A DNA stretch of 64,000 nucleotides from Elmis aenea (GCA_947652605.1 OX393580.1:15396159-15460158), one strand, 5' to 3'; shown: positions 46,552 to 58,928, counted from the first letter of the stretch. Numbers and translations are program-made. The notes: generated by a model not told the origin, from the letters alone.

Positions 46552-48729
46552 TTAATCTGTTTTAGATGACGATAAATTCCCATCTTTAAGTTTTGACGTT
46601 ATGGCTATTTTCTGTTTGATGGGGCTGTTTTCTCGAGACATATCTCCTTGTCCTTTGAAATATTTATCCCACAAAACAAATCCAACAACACAAAAAGCAG
46701 AAATTAACAACTGTATGAACAACCACACTATTATGTTGATTGCTTGTGTGCGTTCAAATAATTCTTGTCCGTGTTTAATGCAAACTAGAGCCTCTGATAC
46801 CATGATACAACCATACACCCAACATTGGGTGCCCACTCTTTTACACTGAGTGTCTGTTACATAACAATAATATTGTCGGACAGATGGAGCTACGATCACA
46901 CCAATTAATATTAACCTTCCCGTTACAAATGGATGAGAAGGGGGCATTTCAAAAATATGTTTTAAGAAAAATGTATTAAGTTCTGATATTTGCCAAAAAA
47001 ACACCAACTGAACAAAAGCAATTATACGCATGTATGAGCATTTTGGATCTAGCCAACGAACAGAAGTCCAACTCTCTGGTGTAAATTGTAAAACAGCACG
47101 TTTTATTTTGCCAGTTGTTGAATGTATGTCTCTTATGCTAACCCATTTATATTCACGCATTTCCAGAATTCGACATACATTTAAACCAGTCCAAATTCCT
47201 AGTCCATTGCACAATACAACATCTAGTATCCACGCATCCCACCAACATTCGACAAAATTTGGCAAAAGATGGGCAAAGGCCACTTCAGTTATTTCCCACA
47301 TACAGCTAATGGCCCATAATATTCCATTATGTCGTATTAAAATAGCTTTTAGCGTCCAACCCAAATAATGTCCTAGGGCAAAAATATCGACATGATTCCA
47401 GACTCGTTCTAAAGTGATATCTGAGCAATTCACGCCATATTCCTTTTCCATATCTATATGAAAATTGGCTAAATTGGGATCTAACCAAATAAATATATTT
47501 TTTACAGATCTGCAGTTTTGAAAAAGCACAAATAAAAGTGCTAGCAAGTATAAGACGCTTAAGCCAAACACTATCCTCCATATTGCCGGATGGGGCCGAG
47601 TAAAAGGACCATTTGGAAAAGCTAACACAGATATGATGAGGAAAAAAAACATACAACACAAAATTCCTTCCCATATATTGTTTTCCACATTATTGTTGTC
47701 TCTAAAACCAAAAATAAATAGTGTTAGTACATATCAGAATAACAAAATGGATCTTATTTTACAGTTGTAAAGGATTCGTTATATTTTATATTAGCTTTAA
47801 TACTAGGAAGACAATAAATGAAGTTTTTTTTTCATGATTTGAGATCAAAAATAAAAGCAGTATAACATGAAGGAGAGAAAGAGAAAACACCACAAAATGT
47901 CAATTACTAAATATAATCTGCTACGAAAAAATAATACACTCCCAACAATTTAACTAAAATGAGTTTTTTCTCAAAGACATTTCATCTCGCTTTTCCCATT
48001 TAAAAATCTGCTGATAGGTCAATAACTTAAAACTGTTGATTAGATTTTAGTACTTGGCACTGTTGAAACTAGAATTCATAAACAACATTATCTATTTAAC
48101 GAACATTAACAGAACTGATAAATAACAATTATCAAACTTTAATAGAACTAGAACTACGTAAATACTACTACTATCAAACAAAAACTAAATTTATACACAT
48201 TTTATTTATAATCTTGACATTCTTTTGGTACAATTTTCAAAAATGTTGTCGCATTAATGTGTGGTAATAATTTAGGAAAATGAAAATAGCAACGGCATTG
48301 GCAATAAAAACATGAAATATACTGCATATCAAGACGAGTCTTTCCTAAACTTTGCCGATCTGGGAACCTATTGTGTAACTACGTCAATCCTTTTCATCCG
48401 TTCAATTAACATTTTACACGCGTTTTTTTTTTACAAAGGACTAAAAGTGACTTAAGCAGAGCGTGGACTACACTGTGATGGGTTTGCAATGAAATGCCTT
48501 TGCAATTACAACAGACGGTTCACAGCAAACAGGCCCAAAAAGCTTACCTAACAAATGCAGTATATATAACAATTCCTATTGATAATGCTAGTAGTGTGAT
48601 AGTATGTGGTTTATAAAAAAATTCCAATGATATGTCATCCACAGGTTTTTCATTTATAGTGCTGAAGCTGTCCATTCGCAACCTTTTCAGATTTGGCAAA
48701 TTCGAAATTTGTTTATTATCGACTTTCAT
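46552..48729 (-). CDS. Pss: Phosphatidylserine synthase (base-exchange)
   Basis: Two exons on the minus strand, 48729-48548 and 47701-46552, in frame, 443 residues (human PTDSS1 is 473). The enzyme swaps the head group of phosphatidylcholine or ethanolamine for L-serine in the ER / mitochondria-associated membrane. The first hydrophobic helix (HTITLLALSIGIVIYTAFV) lies at the end of exon 1. Several more segments follow, e.g. GILCCMFFFLIISVLAF, IVFGLSVLYLLALLFVLF and a C-terminal pair. Family-typical blocks include RPHPAIWR, DNNNVENNIWEG (split by the intron), WNHVDIFALGHYLGW and CWWDAWILDV. The C-terminus is Lys/Ser-rich and cytosolic. I cannot separate PSS1 from PSS2 substrate preference by sight. 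It is divergent from EMC4, with 441 bp between start codons. Confidence 0.94.
47702..48547. other. Pss intron
   Basis: AT-rich single-copy-looking DNA with no transposon end recognised, unlike most introns in this window. Confidence 0.4.
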
Positions 48730-49170
48730 TTTCTTTTATAATTTAAGTCACGCACATTTGAACACATTGTCAGATAATAGGAATGAGATTTGTTCATTTA
48801 TGATGTAATACTGAACAGCAGAACACCACTGGGACACGATAATTCGTAAGTCACTAACCGCGGAAGTAACTAGGCATATACGTTATTTCATTGCTATAAC
48901 GTTTTTTTAATTATAAAAACACGAGTTGTCTAATTTAAAATATAAGAAAATTTCTTCTGCATGGAAACCACAATTTTACTTTTTGTTTACACATAATGTA
49001 CATATGTAACTAAATCCAAGTGTCTTACATTAGTTACATTGCACCAATATGAACACAACAAACGCTTTAGGATCTTTCATGTAACACGATTGGTAATAGT
49101 GTGGTGGTTGGTAAAAATCAATAATTAATCAGAGTGCTCATATTATTATTATTGAAATAAAATTAACATC
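48730..49170. promoter_or_regulatory. Divergent Pss / EMC4 promoter interval
   Basis: 441 bp between outward-facing start codons and free of recognised repeats, so both promoters must lie here or in the first introns. No specific element is claimed. Confidence 0.4.
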
Positions 49171-49759
49171 ATGTCTGGAAATAAAGTAGTTAGTCGTAGA
49201 TTAAAATGGAGCTTGGATACCGCAAGGTGAATTTTAATGCGTTAATTACAAATGTCGTGCAATAATTAGACTCCTCGTTTTCAGGAATAATCGCTTAACT
49301 TTACCTAATGATGTAACTTTAGCCTCACCACCAGCTTATAGTATATCAGGAGCTCTAAGCAATAGCGAAGTCGCCAAGAAAACTGATACAGGCCATTTAA
49401 TTATTAAGAAATCTTGGGAACTAGCTTTGGCACCTATTAAACAAGTACCGATGAATTTATTTATAATGTACATGGCTGGAAACTCAATTTCTATTTTTCC
49501 AATTATGATGGTGGGCATGCTTTTTATGAGACCAATTCAGGCCTTATTTTCAATTAATAGCACTTTTAAAATGGTTGAAAACTCCAGTGTTATCGGACAG
49601 AAAATTGTTTATATACTAGGAAATTTTATAAACATAGGATTAGCTTTATATAAGTGTCAAAGTATGGGCTTATTGCCCACTCATTCAAGTGATTGGCTTG
49701 CATTTGTGGAACCACAAATACGACAAGAATATTTAGGCGGAGGAATAACACTAATATGA
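49171..49759 (+). CDS. EMC4: ER membrane protein complex subunit 4
   Basis: Two exons, 49171-49226 and 49285-49759, in frame, 176 residues (human EMC4/TMEM85 is 183). EMC4 is part of the ER membrane protein complex, the insertase for tail-anchored and some multipass membrane proteins. Highly conserved blocks are visible: [37 protein letters not shown] and [17 protein letters not shown]. The hydrophobic helices cover about residues 85-105 and 130-150, and the polar N-terminus is cytosolic in the family. Stop codons of EMC4 and the minus-strand STMP1-like gene are only about 55 bp apart, so their 3' UTRs probably overlap. Confidence 0.96.
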
Positions 49760-49814
49760 ATTAAATGTACATTTAATAATTAAATATATAATATACAACT
49801 ATGTTCGTTGTTTC

Positions 49815-50082
49815 CTATGTTTTTTTATGTTTATCTGCAAATTCTTTTATTTTTTCGTACAATGCTGATGGATCGTCTACTCTGGGTACCTGTAATTGTT
49901 AATCATCATTTATTTATGTAGCTTTATAATTGTGCATTGTGTGAACAACACTTACATCATAATTTTGACTAATATATATTCCGGCATACACTCCTATAGC
50001 AAATGAAATCTATAAAAAAAATAATACTTCATTACTTGAAGAAGAAACATACTTACGTTTTTACCAGTCCTCTGACCATCAT
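49815..50082 (-). CDS. STMP1-like mitochondrial micropeptide
   Basis: Three tiny exons on the minus strand: 50082-50065, 50009-49956 and 49889-49815. They join in phase 0 to a 48-residue protein. It starts MMVRGL, continues ISFAIGVYAGIYISQNYDVP as a single membrane helix ending in the QNYDVP motif, and closes with a charged helix (YEKIKEFADKHKK). Length, single N-terminal helix, the (A/S)QNYD(I/V)P motif and Lys-rich tail match short transmembrane mitochondrial protein 1 (STMP1/C7orf73), a micropeptide linked to respiratory complexes. The exon 1 donor is GTAAAA; a stronger-looking GTAAGT lies 8 bases downstream but would shift the frame into a stop. It is too short for usual gene callers. The join is inferred from frame and family likeness. 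Confidence 0.78.
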
Positions 50083-50571
50083 AACAACCTAATAATAATG
50101 TTTTGTTAACTGTAAAAACCACTCGAAATTTTATGGGGAGCAAAAGCTAAAGCAAACGTGATTTTATTCAATTTGGGGATCTTAGCACTGACACGTTTAT
50201 GGCACTGTAAATATATGATCCGTAGCTTAATGGTTTTATTTCTATTGTATTGTATTTAAAATACAAGAAAAGTTCATTTTAAGGAACTTTTACAAGCTTC
50301 CTTAAATTATTTTTTTTACAAATTACCCATGTAAAACTTAAACCTTGTTCTAAGCTAAAATCCCTAAAGCAGTTGTTAACGTCACTTCAATGGTTGTCAA
50401 CAGTTGTCAATTTGACAACTAAGCAGTACTGTGTTCTGTGGCAGTACTTGCAGTACTCTTTTAGTTTTGGTTAACTACGAATGTAACATAAGTCTGTTGA
50501 AGTGTGTATTGTAGTTTTCATGGTACCTATATATTGATCATAATTTTTAAGGACTTTTTTGTAGTAAAAGT
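50083..50571. promoter_or_regulatory. Divergent STMP1-like / TRABD interval
   Basis: 489 bp between start codons. It contains a TCAATGGTTGTCAACAGTTGTCAATTTGACA stretch of short inverted GTTGAC/GTCAAC units (50389-50419) but no recognised transposon. Confidence 0.3.
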
Positions 50572-52094
50572 ATGGATAACTCGGTGGCAACTTTTGGTAA
50601 GAGTAAGTGCTGTAAGTACATAAAAAATTAATTTACAATTTGCTTTAGACTTATCTGCTAGTACAGTTCGTGTGGGTTCAGATTCTGAACACAATTCGGA
50701 AAAAAGTGAAAATTTTGAAGACCTGTTAGATGCCGATACTGATATTTCATCAACAGGATCAAATGAAAATAAATCTGAAGAGGATTTTGATAATAATTTG
50801 CCTGACACAGTAACGCTTAAAAAAAACGAAAAAACTGGAATTAAAGTGTATATTGTAGGCACCGCACACTTTAGCAAAGAATCGCAAGATGATGTAGCGA
50901 AGGTAATTGTTCAGCACAAGTATTTTAATTTTTGTTTTAATAATTATATGAAATTAACAAATTTTAAGATGTTAAATTTTTAGGTTATTAGAGCTGTTCG
51001 ACCACATATTGTGGTACTGGAATTGTGTAGTGCAAGAACAAACATATTGGCATTAGATGAAGCTACTATTTTGGAAGAAGCTAAAAGTATTAATTTTGAT
51101 AAAATTGTAAGCACCATACGAACAAATGGTGTTTACAATGGCATAATGTATCTGTTATTACTTAATATGAGTGCTCATTTAACAAAAGAAATTGGTATGG
51201 CTCCCGGAGGTGAATTCAGAGTTGCTTATAAAGAGGTTTGAATAAACTTTATAATTTAACATAATTGTTTCAAAAATGTTTTGCATAACATGATATTGAA
51301 ATGTTATTTTAGTAATTTCCCCAAGTTAATAATAGTTCTATTGTTTTTGCTATTAATTCATGTCATGCTTTTGTAGGCTGCAAAGTTGTCAAATTGTGGT
51401 GTCCATCTTGGCGATCGTCCCATACAAATAACCCTTCAGCGTGCATTAGCAAGACTTTCTTGGTTTCAAACGATTAAGTTAGGCTGGCATTTACTTACAT
51501 CAAAGGAGCCAATTAGGTGTGTTAATTTAAATCTCTAGCAACTTACTGAATTGTAAAATGTGTATTGCAGCAAAGAAGAAATAGAAAAATGTAAAAAACG
51601 TGACATGTTAGAGCAGCTGTTAGCTGAAATGGCTGGAGAATATCCAGCACTGGGCGAAGTATTTGTCGATGAACGAGATATTTATTTGACTCATTCTTTA
51701 CAAATGGCAGCTAACTCAAAGTTACAGCCCAAGAGTAAGTTTTTGTTTTACTGACCCAAGGCATTTTGTGTTTGATGAATTTGTAAACGATTTATTTTTT
51801 GTAGCTTACACTGAAAATACATCTGAACCTCTAAAAGTTGTTGGAGTAGTGGGAATTGGACATGTCGTGGGAATTAATCGTTTGTGGCATTTTGATCAAA
51901 GACAACATCTAACTAGAATACTCACAGTGCCTCCGCCATCATTATCATCAAAAGTGTTTAGAATTACATTAAGATTTTCGATTTTAGCTTTTGGAGGATA
52001 TTTAGTTTACAGATATGTGCCAATACCTAAGGTGCTCAGGGAATCGTCCAATGAGTTTTTTGAAAAAATTATGTCAAATGTTAAAAACCATTAG
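50572..52094 (+). CDS. TRABD: TraB domain-containing protein
   Basis: Six exons: 50572-50596, 50649-50902, 50984-51235, 51377-51516, 51571-51734 and 51805-52094. All junctions keep frame; 374 residues (human TRABD is 376). After an acidic disordered N-terminus (about 1-70), the TraB/PrgY/GumN fold begins with VYIVGTAHFSKES. It continues through VRPHIVVLELC, GGEFRVAYKE, GVHLGDRPIQITLQRAL and the C-terminal VVGVVGIGHVVGI. A hydrophobic segment near the end (ITLRFSILAFGGYLVYRYV) could anchor it to a membrane; relatives are reported at mitochondria. The GTAH and GxGH His residues are the conserved core, but no reaction is established for this group. AATAAA lies at 52138. Confidence 0.94.
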
Positions 52095-52466
52095 TTCTTG
52101 GATTACGTTTGTGATTGGTCGTCTTCCTAAAAATGTTAATAAAATTTTTATCATTGTTATTTGATACATTTATGTAAAAATAAGTAAATAGGATGTGGTC
52201 AAAAAAATTAATTTAAAATTTGTCTGTCACTTTTTTCCTGATTTTTGGCTTTAATTTTAGTCACAACATTAAGCTAGCAATAATACTTAAGAGCAACAAA
52301 ATTTTATCACCCAAATCTTTAAAAAAGAATCTAGTAGTTCTGCAAATATGCATATAATATCTTTATTTTTTCACATAATCTGTAGTTATTGTGAAAAATA
52401 ATAAATGGAACATAGCAGCTAACAGCAGTGCTGCCAATAACTGCAATTTTATTAAACAATTTAAAG

Positions 52467-53658
52467 CAGGGACTGAAAACGTTAAACGAAATTAACGGCA
52501 ATTTTTATAAGAACTGAAACGAAATTATTATTATTCAAGATTTAAAACGAAATGAATAATTTCTATTACTAGTTTTAGCCGGTTTTATCATTATTTAAAT
52601 TTTATTTATTAAACACAAATGCCAATTTACCGTCTGCTGATGGGACTCCCCCGAGGCAGTAAAATATCTCACTTGAAATAAGTGATTCACTTTTCTCCAT
52701 ATATGTATTAACAACTTCATTGCTAATACTTGCAATTTCGTGTAACACAAGTTACGGTACAAATATTCTCCCCTTCTAAAATGTTGATTTGATCATCAAT
52801 AAATAATATACACTTGTTTGGACAACAAAAGGGTGCGTAACAATCAGGTCAGTTTTAACAGTAACATTTGACATTGATCTATGATGTCCTATGGTTTGTA
52901 CAAACTACACTAAATATACGAAAATCAGTTTCACACTTTGTAGTAATAGTAACTCGCTTTGGTTTGTTAATGAGGATCAAAACCGAACATATACAATTTA
53001 TCGGGGTACAAACGATCGCTAAGAAACAAAAACAAAAATATAAATGGACTTTAAAATTAATCACAAACATTTTATATCTCACATTTATTACCAAAACTAC
53101 AAAATAATCACGCCAAATTTAATTTTATTTAAAGACGAACTTTGCCGATTTACAATTTAATACATACGATGTATTTACAATCTGAATAATCAAATATTCG
53201 AATAATTGGGGTTTCATTCTATTAATAGGGTTGCCAACACTGTCATTTTGACGTTTAGCGATCATTCTATAGAAAGTTCTCTGCTCTGAATTTTGTAAAA
53301 AGACTAGATGTGACTAAGAAAAAATAGGTCCTCGACTTGGTGACTAAAAAGTATTATTTATAATCTGGATCGAATAATGAGGTTGTTATCGTGTTAATAC
53401 GGTTACCAACACTGTCGTTTTTACATTTGGTGATAGTTCTTTGAAAAGTCTTCGGCTAAATTTTGTAAAAAATTACCAAAAAAAAAAAAGCCCTGGACTT
53501 GGTTACTAAAAAAAAACTGTATAACCGGTATTAACCGTTATTAAATTACAGTTCATGAAAACGAAATATTATGGGTGGGAACGTAAAGAACGAAAACGAA
53601 ATATTTTGTTTTCGTTCCAATCAGAAACAAATGAAATACCTTTTGTTTTTAGTCCCTG
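52467..53658. mobile_element. Non-autonomous CAGGGACT hAT-like element
   Basis: 1.19 kb with ends CAGGGACTGAAAACG and TTTTTAGTCCCTG. The flanks ATTTAAAG (left) and GTTTAAGG (right) agree at 6 of 8 positions, an aged 8-bp duplication. It holds the CCTATTAA site uninterrupted near 53216, where the related copy at 9.6 kb carries the hAT insertion. Opposing frames at 52868-53107 and 52879-53094 are not genes. Confidence 0.7.
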
Positions 53659-54686
53659 GTTTAAGGCTAACAAAAATAAAATTATGGCCAACTTACTTAT
53701 GTCTAAAGTGACACATAAAAAGATGTGTTAACTATTATGTAGTATGACCAAAAATTACTCTATTGCAACAAACTATAGTGCAGCACTCTCCTGTTTTTGT
53801 TACATAACTATTATTTTGAATAATAAAATAATTTTAGGACCTGATAAAGATCAATTATTACATGCGTCGTCATCGCATAATACATGAGTTTTTGGCATGT
53901 GACTCGAATGTAGTCACTTCTGCTGTAAAGTAACTAAATTTTCAACACCTAAGAACTACGTCTGACTATAGTTATGTATAAAATTCTATAAAGCGTTAAT
54001 TTTTATACGGCCAGAATTTTTAAGTCAAACAAAATAATGTACATTAGTACATTTGGAACTGCTGTAATTTTTGTACTGATAAAATGATAAGATTATAACA
54101 GTTTAAAATTGTAAAGAAAATTTCTAAAAAATAATAGAGACTTTGTTATATTAAGCCTATTAAGGGGTCTATTTGGAGGCCACCAATCTGTGCAATATCA
54201 AAGTTGAGACACTTAAGGATTTTGCATTTTTAACAGATATATTCTGATGTTTTAATAAAAAAAATTGCGTGTTTATTTTACATTTATTCATAAAAATATA
54301 TAAAAACATTCCCATTTTATAGCTTGCAAATATAACGAGTAAGAAATAAATCATAATGCTTTATAACAATTTTATCAATTATTCTTAATATTTTTAAGAA
54401 GAGTTTCTTGATTGTTGTCTTTACTTAAAGCGATGTTTTTCTTTTTTAGTTTTTAAGTATTAGTTATTGATGGTGTTCTGATTAATATAAATAAACTATT
54501 TTTATAATGTATATTTTTATAAATAACTTTAACATTGTATATACACACCTAATAAAATTATAAAAATTGGAAGACTTTAAGGCAGGTTAAATATGTAAGT
54601 ACATTTAACAATATTATATATATAAGAAATTCAAAACATCTAATTTATTTTGTATAGATATCGACAGAAAACAAAAAATTTTGAAG
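53659..54686. other. SUMF1 3' flank
   Basis: AT-rich intergenic DNA, probably including the SUMF1 3' UTR near 54600-54686. Nothing else recognised. Confidence 0.4.
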
Positions 54687-56045
54687 TTATTGTGATTCAG
54701 GTGTGTTTCTTGCACAACGAAAACCCAAGTTTGCAGCAGAGCTGTCTTTCGTATTATGTGATCGTGCAGCACAACGATATCGCCAGCAGTAACTTTCATG
54801 GCATAGATAAGAACCTCCTTTTTTTACCCTAAGTTCCTATAACATAATATACAAGCATGTTATTGTCACAATACCAATATTTTAAGTTTATTCACACTCA
54901 TAAAATGTATAAAAATTTTACAAACAGAATTTCAAAGATCGATCACCTTGCAGCGAAACTATCGACTTACATGATCTCCCATCCAACTGTCTTGAGTCCA
55001 TTCCCATACATTTCCAGCCATATTATATAATCCAAATTTATTTGGAGGAAACTGATCAACCGGTGCAGTTGATACAAAACCATCTTCACCAGTGTTTATG
55101 TTTGGAAACTGTCCTTGCCAAATATTAACCCTTAAATTGTGCTTCATCTTACAATTTAGAAATTACATTTAAAATATAAAACACGGGAAATTTTTCAGTT
55201 TAATGGTAAATACTATACGTATAACGATAGTCAACGTTGTACATTATCATCAAACTTATCTGCTTACCAATGCTTCCCTTTTGGATTCAGTTTGTTACCC
55301 CAAGGATATAATTTCTGTCGTAAACCTCCTCTGCATGCCATCTCCCATTCCGCTTCTGTTGGTAATCGTTTACCAAAATGTTTACAATAAGCCGTGGCAT
55401 CATTCCATGAAACATGAATTACTGGATAATTCATTTTACCTAAAACCCGTTTGCATTTTGTAATACACATTTAATTGTACACAGTATACTTCATTTGCTA
55501 CCTTTGATAGTAGAGTCAGGTCCTTCTGGGTTTTTCCAAGTTACACCTTCCATTTTAATCCACCATGGTGCTTGCACTGCTCGGTAATTATCATATTTTA
55601 CTCGTGCTTCTTCTGCAATTTGCATTTCAAATACAAAACTATCTCCAAATTGCTCTGCTTCTGTTTTATATCCTGTTTCTTCCACAAATTTGTTGAAATC
55701 TTCATTGGATACTTCAAATGTATCCATGTAAAATTCTTGGACTGATACATTTCTTATTGGTCCTTCGTGATCTGATTGAAACACAGGTTTATCTGTTCCC
55801 ATTTCAAATGTTCCGCTTTTAATTTTTACCATTTTACTAATTTCAAAAGCAATTGCTTGGTCATTATTTTTAACTTCATTATTGTCGAAATATATTTCAT
55901 TCAAGTCTTTCGAATATTTGTTTCGATCAGTAAATGTTTGTACTGCATCACATTGCGCTTGGCGATTTAAATGACAACCACAATTTGTTGTCGTCAAATG
56001 TAATAAATTAAGTACAAAGAACAAGTATATTAAAAATAAGTACAT
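54687..56045 (-). CDS. SUMF1: Formylglycine-generating enzyme
   Basis: Four exons on the minus strand: 56045-55502, 55439-55268, 55130-54971 and 54836-54687, in frame, 341 residues. The start is the ATG at 56045, giving a clear signal peptide ([17 protein letters not shown]); the upstream in-frame GTG is not needed. FGE oxidises the active-site Cys of sulfatases to formylglycine in the ER lumen. Visible blocks: [59 protein letters not shown] followed by INTGEDGF, and [13 protein letters not shown]. In the last exon [18 protein letters not shown] carries the catalytic pair (about C304 and C309, matching human C336/C341), then NLGFRCA. The exon 2-3 join uses the acceptor at 55131-55132, which restores KGKH-W-VNIWQG. 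It is divergent from gdl, with 977 bp between starts. Confidence 0.95.
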
Positions 56046-57022
56046 AATGGTTAACAGCCTAATCCATAATATAATCACTTAAAGATACAGCACCAGGTTA
56101 TCAGTCACATTACTTAATAGAAGGCCCAAGGAACACTGGTTTACTGTGTCAAAGTCATGGCTAAAGAAAACAAATACTGCACAAGGTTAAGCTGGAAAAG
56201 TGAAAGGTTTCGGTGCGTTGTTCATAATATGGTCAAATTTTACCATAGTAAAAATGTAACTTTTCAGAAGCGAAATTAGTGAGGGTTTACTAATTTAAAA
56301 TATAATCAATAGTGACAGTTTTTGACAGTTTTGACGGAACCGGTGGCATTTGATCTACCAAGACGCCATTGTGCTGGGTTGGCCCAAAAAGGACATTTGT
56401 ATAAACTAAAGATATAAGCGTCGAAACATTTCCGAGTCGATTAGAATCTTCACGCGAGGATTTGCAGCACCGCCGTTAAAAGTTGCGGGGCCCTGGGCAG
56501 AATCTAAAAGTCTAACCCCTTTCTGAGAATACTCAATGCAATTTTTACATTATTTTTGGTATGATTCAATAGTATCATAAAACTTTCATGCTGAAGGAGA
56601 ATGATCTTATTATAGAATAAGTACTGAAGTAGAGAAAGTAAAATTTTATCCATTTCGTTTCAAGATGCGGGCCCCTGGTAGCGCGGGGCTTCGGGCGCTG
56701 GTTTATATCGCCCATACCTAACGGCGGCTCTGAGGATTGGTGACTGCTTTTGTGACTTGTGAGTCGGACTCCAAAGAAGTTACTCACGAAAAGGAGACTA
56801 CATTTCAATTTGCCCCTTATTACTCTTAACCATTGCATTCAACAAATAATTTGAACATGGTAGTTGCAATAACATTATTATCTTAGTTCTTTTGACTCGT
56901 TTAGGTAGTTCTGAACAACTGATATTTGCTTTTATAACCTAAAACCCAAAACCAACCTTCAAATTAATTTTATCATCCCAGTAAACTGTTATTGTACGTA
57001 CATTTTAAGTTTCTTTATTATT
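56046..57022. promoter_or_regulatory. Divergent SUMF1 / gdl interval
   Basis: 977 bp between start codons, partly occupied by the hAT MITE at 56465-56732. The flanking 400-bp and 290-bp stretches likely carry the SUMF1 and gdl promoters. No specific element is claimed. Confidence 0.35.
56465..56732. mobile_element. hAT MITE with 8-bp TSD
   Basis: 268 bp, ends CAGCACCGCCGTTA and TAACGGCGGCTCTG. The flanks AGGATTTG (56457-56464) and AGGATTGG (56733-56740) agree at 7 of 8. Internal GCGGGGCCCTGGGC and GCGGGCCCCTGG blocks. The minus frame 56575-56838 is not a gene. Confidence 0.75.
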
Positions 57023-58718
57023 ATGGATGCACCAAAAGTGCTACAAAATAAACTTTATTTTTTAGTGGATCAGTTGCAAAATATGGCTCGAGAATTACCT
57101 CCGTAGGTTTATTTAAGGCAAGAAAGTGATAAGTACTGATTATTATGCGTTTCTAGAAAATATCAAATGCGAGTACCATATGAATTACTGTCCAGTCTAG
57201 CAAATTGTTTATTGAATGAAACTGTATTTGAAATCGTTAAAGGTCTGATGGAAATTCAGCATGTTACAGAGCAGCATTTGTATCAACAAAGACTACAACT
57301 GATTAACAAACAAACAAGTAAGCTGATTCAGTTTGTTTGAAGCGGCAATTAAAGTTAAATTCACTTAATTCCAAATAAAAATGTGTACTGTAATTATTTT
57401 TCAACAATTGAAACTCAATTATTTGGGCCCTTGAACCAAGCCCTTCCAAATACAGGAGTACCCAGTGGTGAGCTATGAAATTTTTAACAAAGGGCTCGCT
57501 CATAGTTAAATAAAAACAAAAAAATAATGTTAATTATATGTTGGAAAAAAATGGCATTTAAAATTCAAACGAGAATAATCGAGTGATTGTACATAATTCA
57601 AAAAATTCTATCGTGCGATGGGTTATTCTAAATTTAATCTTCATTGCTTGATAGGCATGACTTGGTCGGTTTACAAATGTATGTAATCACAATGAGTTTA
57701 AGATATATTTTTTCTTGAGAAAATGGTTAACAAGAAGAACAAGGGGCTCGCAAATTAAGGAATAATTTAACAAAGGGCTCGCGCGAGCCCCCGCGAGCCC
57801 CCTACAGCTCACCACTGGGAGTACCCCAGGCTAGACCACCTCACAATTTAAAAAAAAAATATGCAAATGCTAGTATATTTTTACCCCGGTTACCAGAAAA
57901 GAGTGCACCTGTATACCTATAATAAGAGGGTCAGGTGAAAGGTTGATTAAAGCTTTTTATTTTTGATGAACCAATATAACGAAAATATGCTTAGTAGGTT
58001 TATTTCATTTAATGAAAACCTTATCATTAGAATGATATATGCATTGGGAATAAATCAATATTCTGGCTTATACAAAAAAAGTGAATTTTATTAAACCTTA
58101 CAAAAAATCAATAAAAACTAAATCCCAAGTAAAAGCTTTTTTTCAGAAAAATTAAGTGAGAGCTCAGAAATTGAAGTAATGAATTGCAGCTATTGAAAAG
58201 AACTATGGAGAGATTAAAACTATTCTGTGCATTTTTTTTGTTTTAGTTGATGAACAATTGTTAAATAAAAATGATACAAATTTGGCCGAACAATGTGATG
58301 ACGACCTCACTCAGTTAAGGCAATTTCAAAAGCAAGAATTAATTCAGTTCGATAAGAGATTAGTAATGCAGTTGGATCAAAAGGTAACAAAAAATTAACT
58401 TTAAAATACATTTCATATTATTGTTTGTTTATATAAATTTAATGATAATGAGGAATGGATGATATTGAAGGTCGATATTAAATAGTGTATCAATATAAAT
58501 CGATATCTAAAAATGTTAAAAATCTATTTGATCGGTGTTTTTTTTTAATAAACATTAATATTTGTTTATTATAGGTAACAGATCAGCAGCAGACCTTAGA
58601 GCAAGCTGGTGTTCCTGGTTTTTATGTTACCACTAATTCGTTGGAAGTGAAAGTACAAATGCATTTATTAGATTTTATACTTCGAATAAGTAAAATGACT
58701 GCCTTTGGAATGATATAA
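57023..58718 (+). CDS. gdl: DGCR6 family protein (gonadal protein gdl)
   Basis: Four exons: 57023-57102, 57157-57317, 58247-58383 and 58575-58718, in frame, 173 residues. The family (vertebrate DGCR6, Drosophila gonadal) is recognised by [55 protein letters not shown] and the C-terminal [20 protein letters not shown]. It is predicted to be mostly helical and coiled-coil, with no enzymatic motif. In animals it is linked to gonad or neural-crest functions, without a defined biochemical role. Intron 2 contains a hAT MITE (57463-57817). The 93-codon ORF 210 bp downstream on the same strand may share its transcript (inference). Confidence 0.93.
57463..57817. mobile_element. hAT MITE, perfect TSD and ends
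   Basis: 355 bp with ends CAGTGGTGAGCTATG and CTACAGCTCACCACTG. The flank GGAGTACC is exactly duplicated (57455-57462, 57818-57825). Subterminal TTTAACAAAGGGCTCGC occurs at both ends in direct order, and the right end has a hairpin GGGCTCGCGCGAGCCC. It is inside gdl intron 2. Confidence 0.9.
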
Positions 58719-58928
58719 AAGTCACTTAAGATGGAACCCTCTGTAGCATAAGGTGACCATTTATCTCCAAAACAAGACTTAAATCCCAGATTATTTTTGT
58801 TCCCGATGTTCATAATTTTTTCATAAACTTTTAAAATAATTCGGCTAAGCTATGGGCTATGGTACGGTACAGTTATTGTTGCCAAATGGTGTAAATCTGA
58901 TAGTCTGGCAACATTGTAACAGTGTTCA

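Noticed and set aside
54614..54799. 61-codon minus ORF overlapping the last SUMF1 exon
   Set aside because: Wrong frame; the SUMF1 frame gives the catalytic CHESYC motif and a matching stop.
55098..55147. Extension of SUMF1 exon 3 to MKHNLR
   Set aside because: The acceptor at 55147 gives the wrong phase; the acceptor before 55130 restores KGKHW-VNIWQG as in the family.
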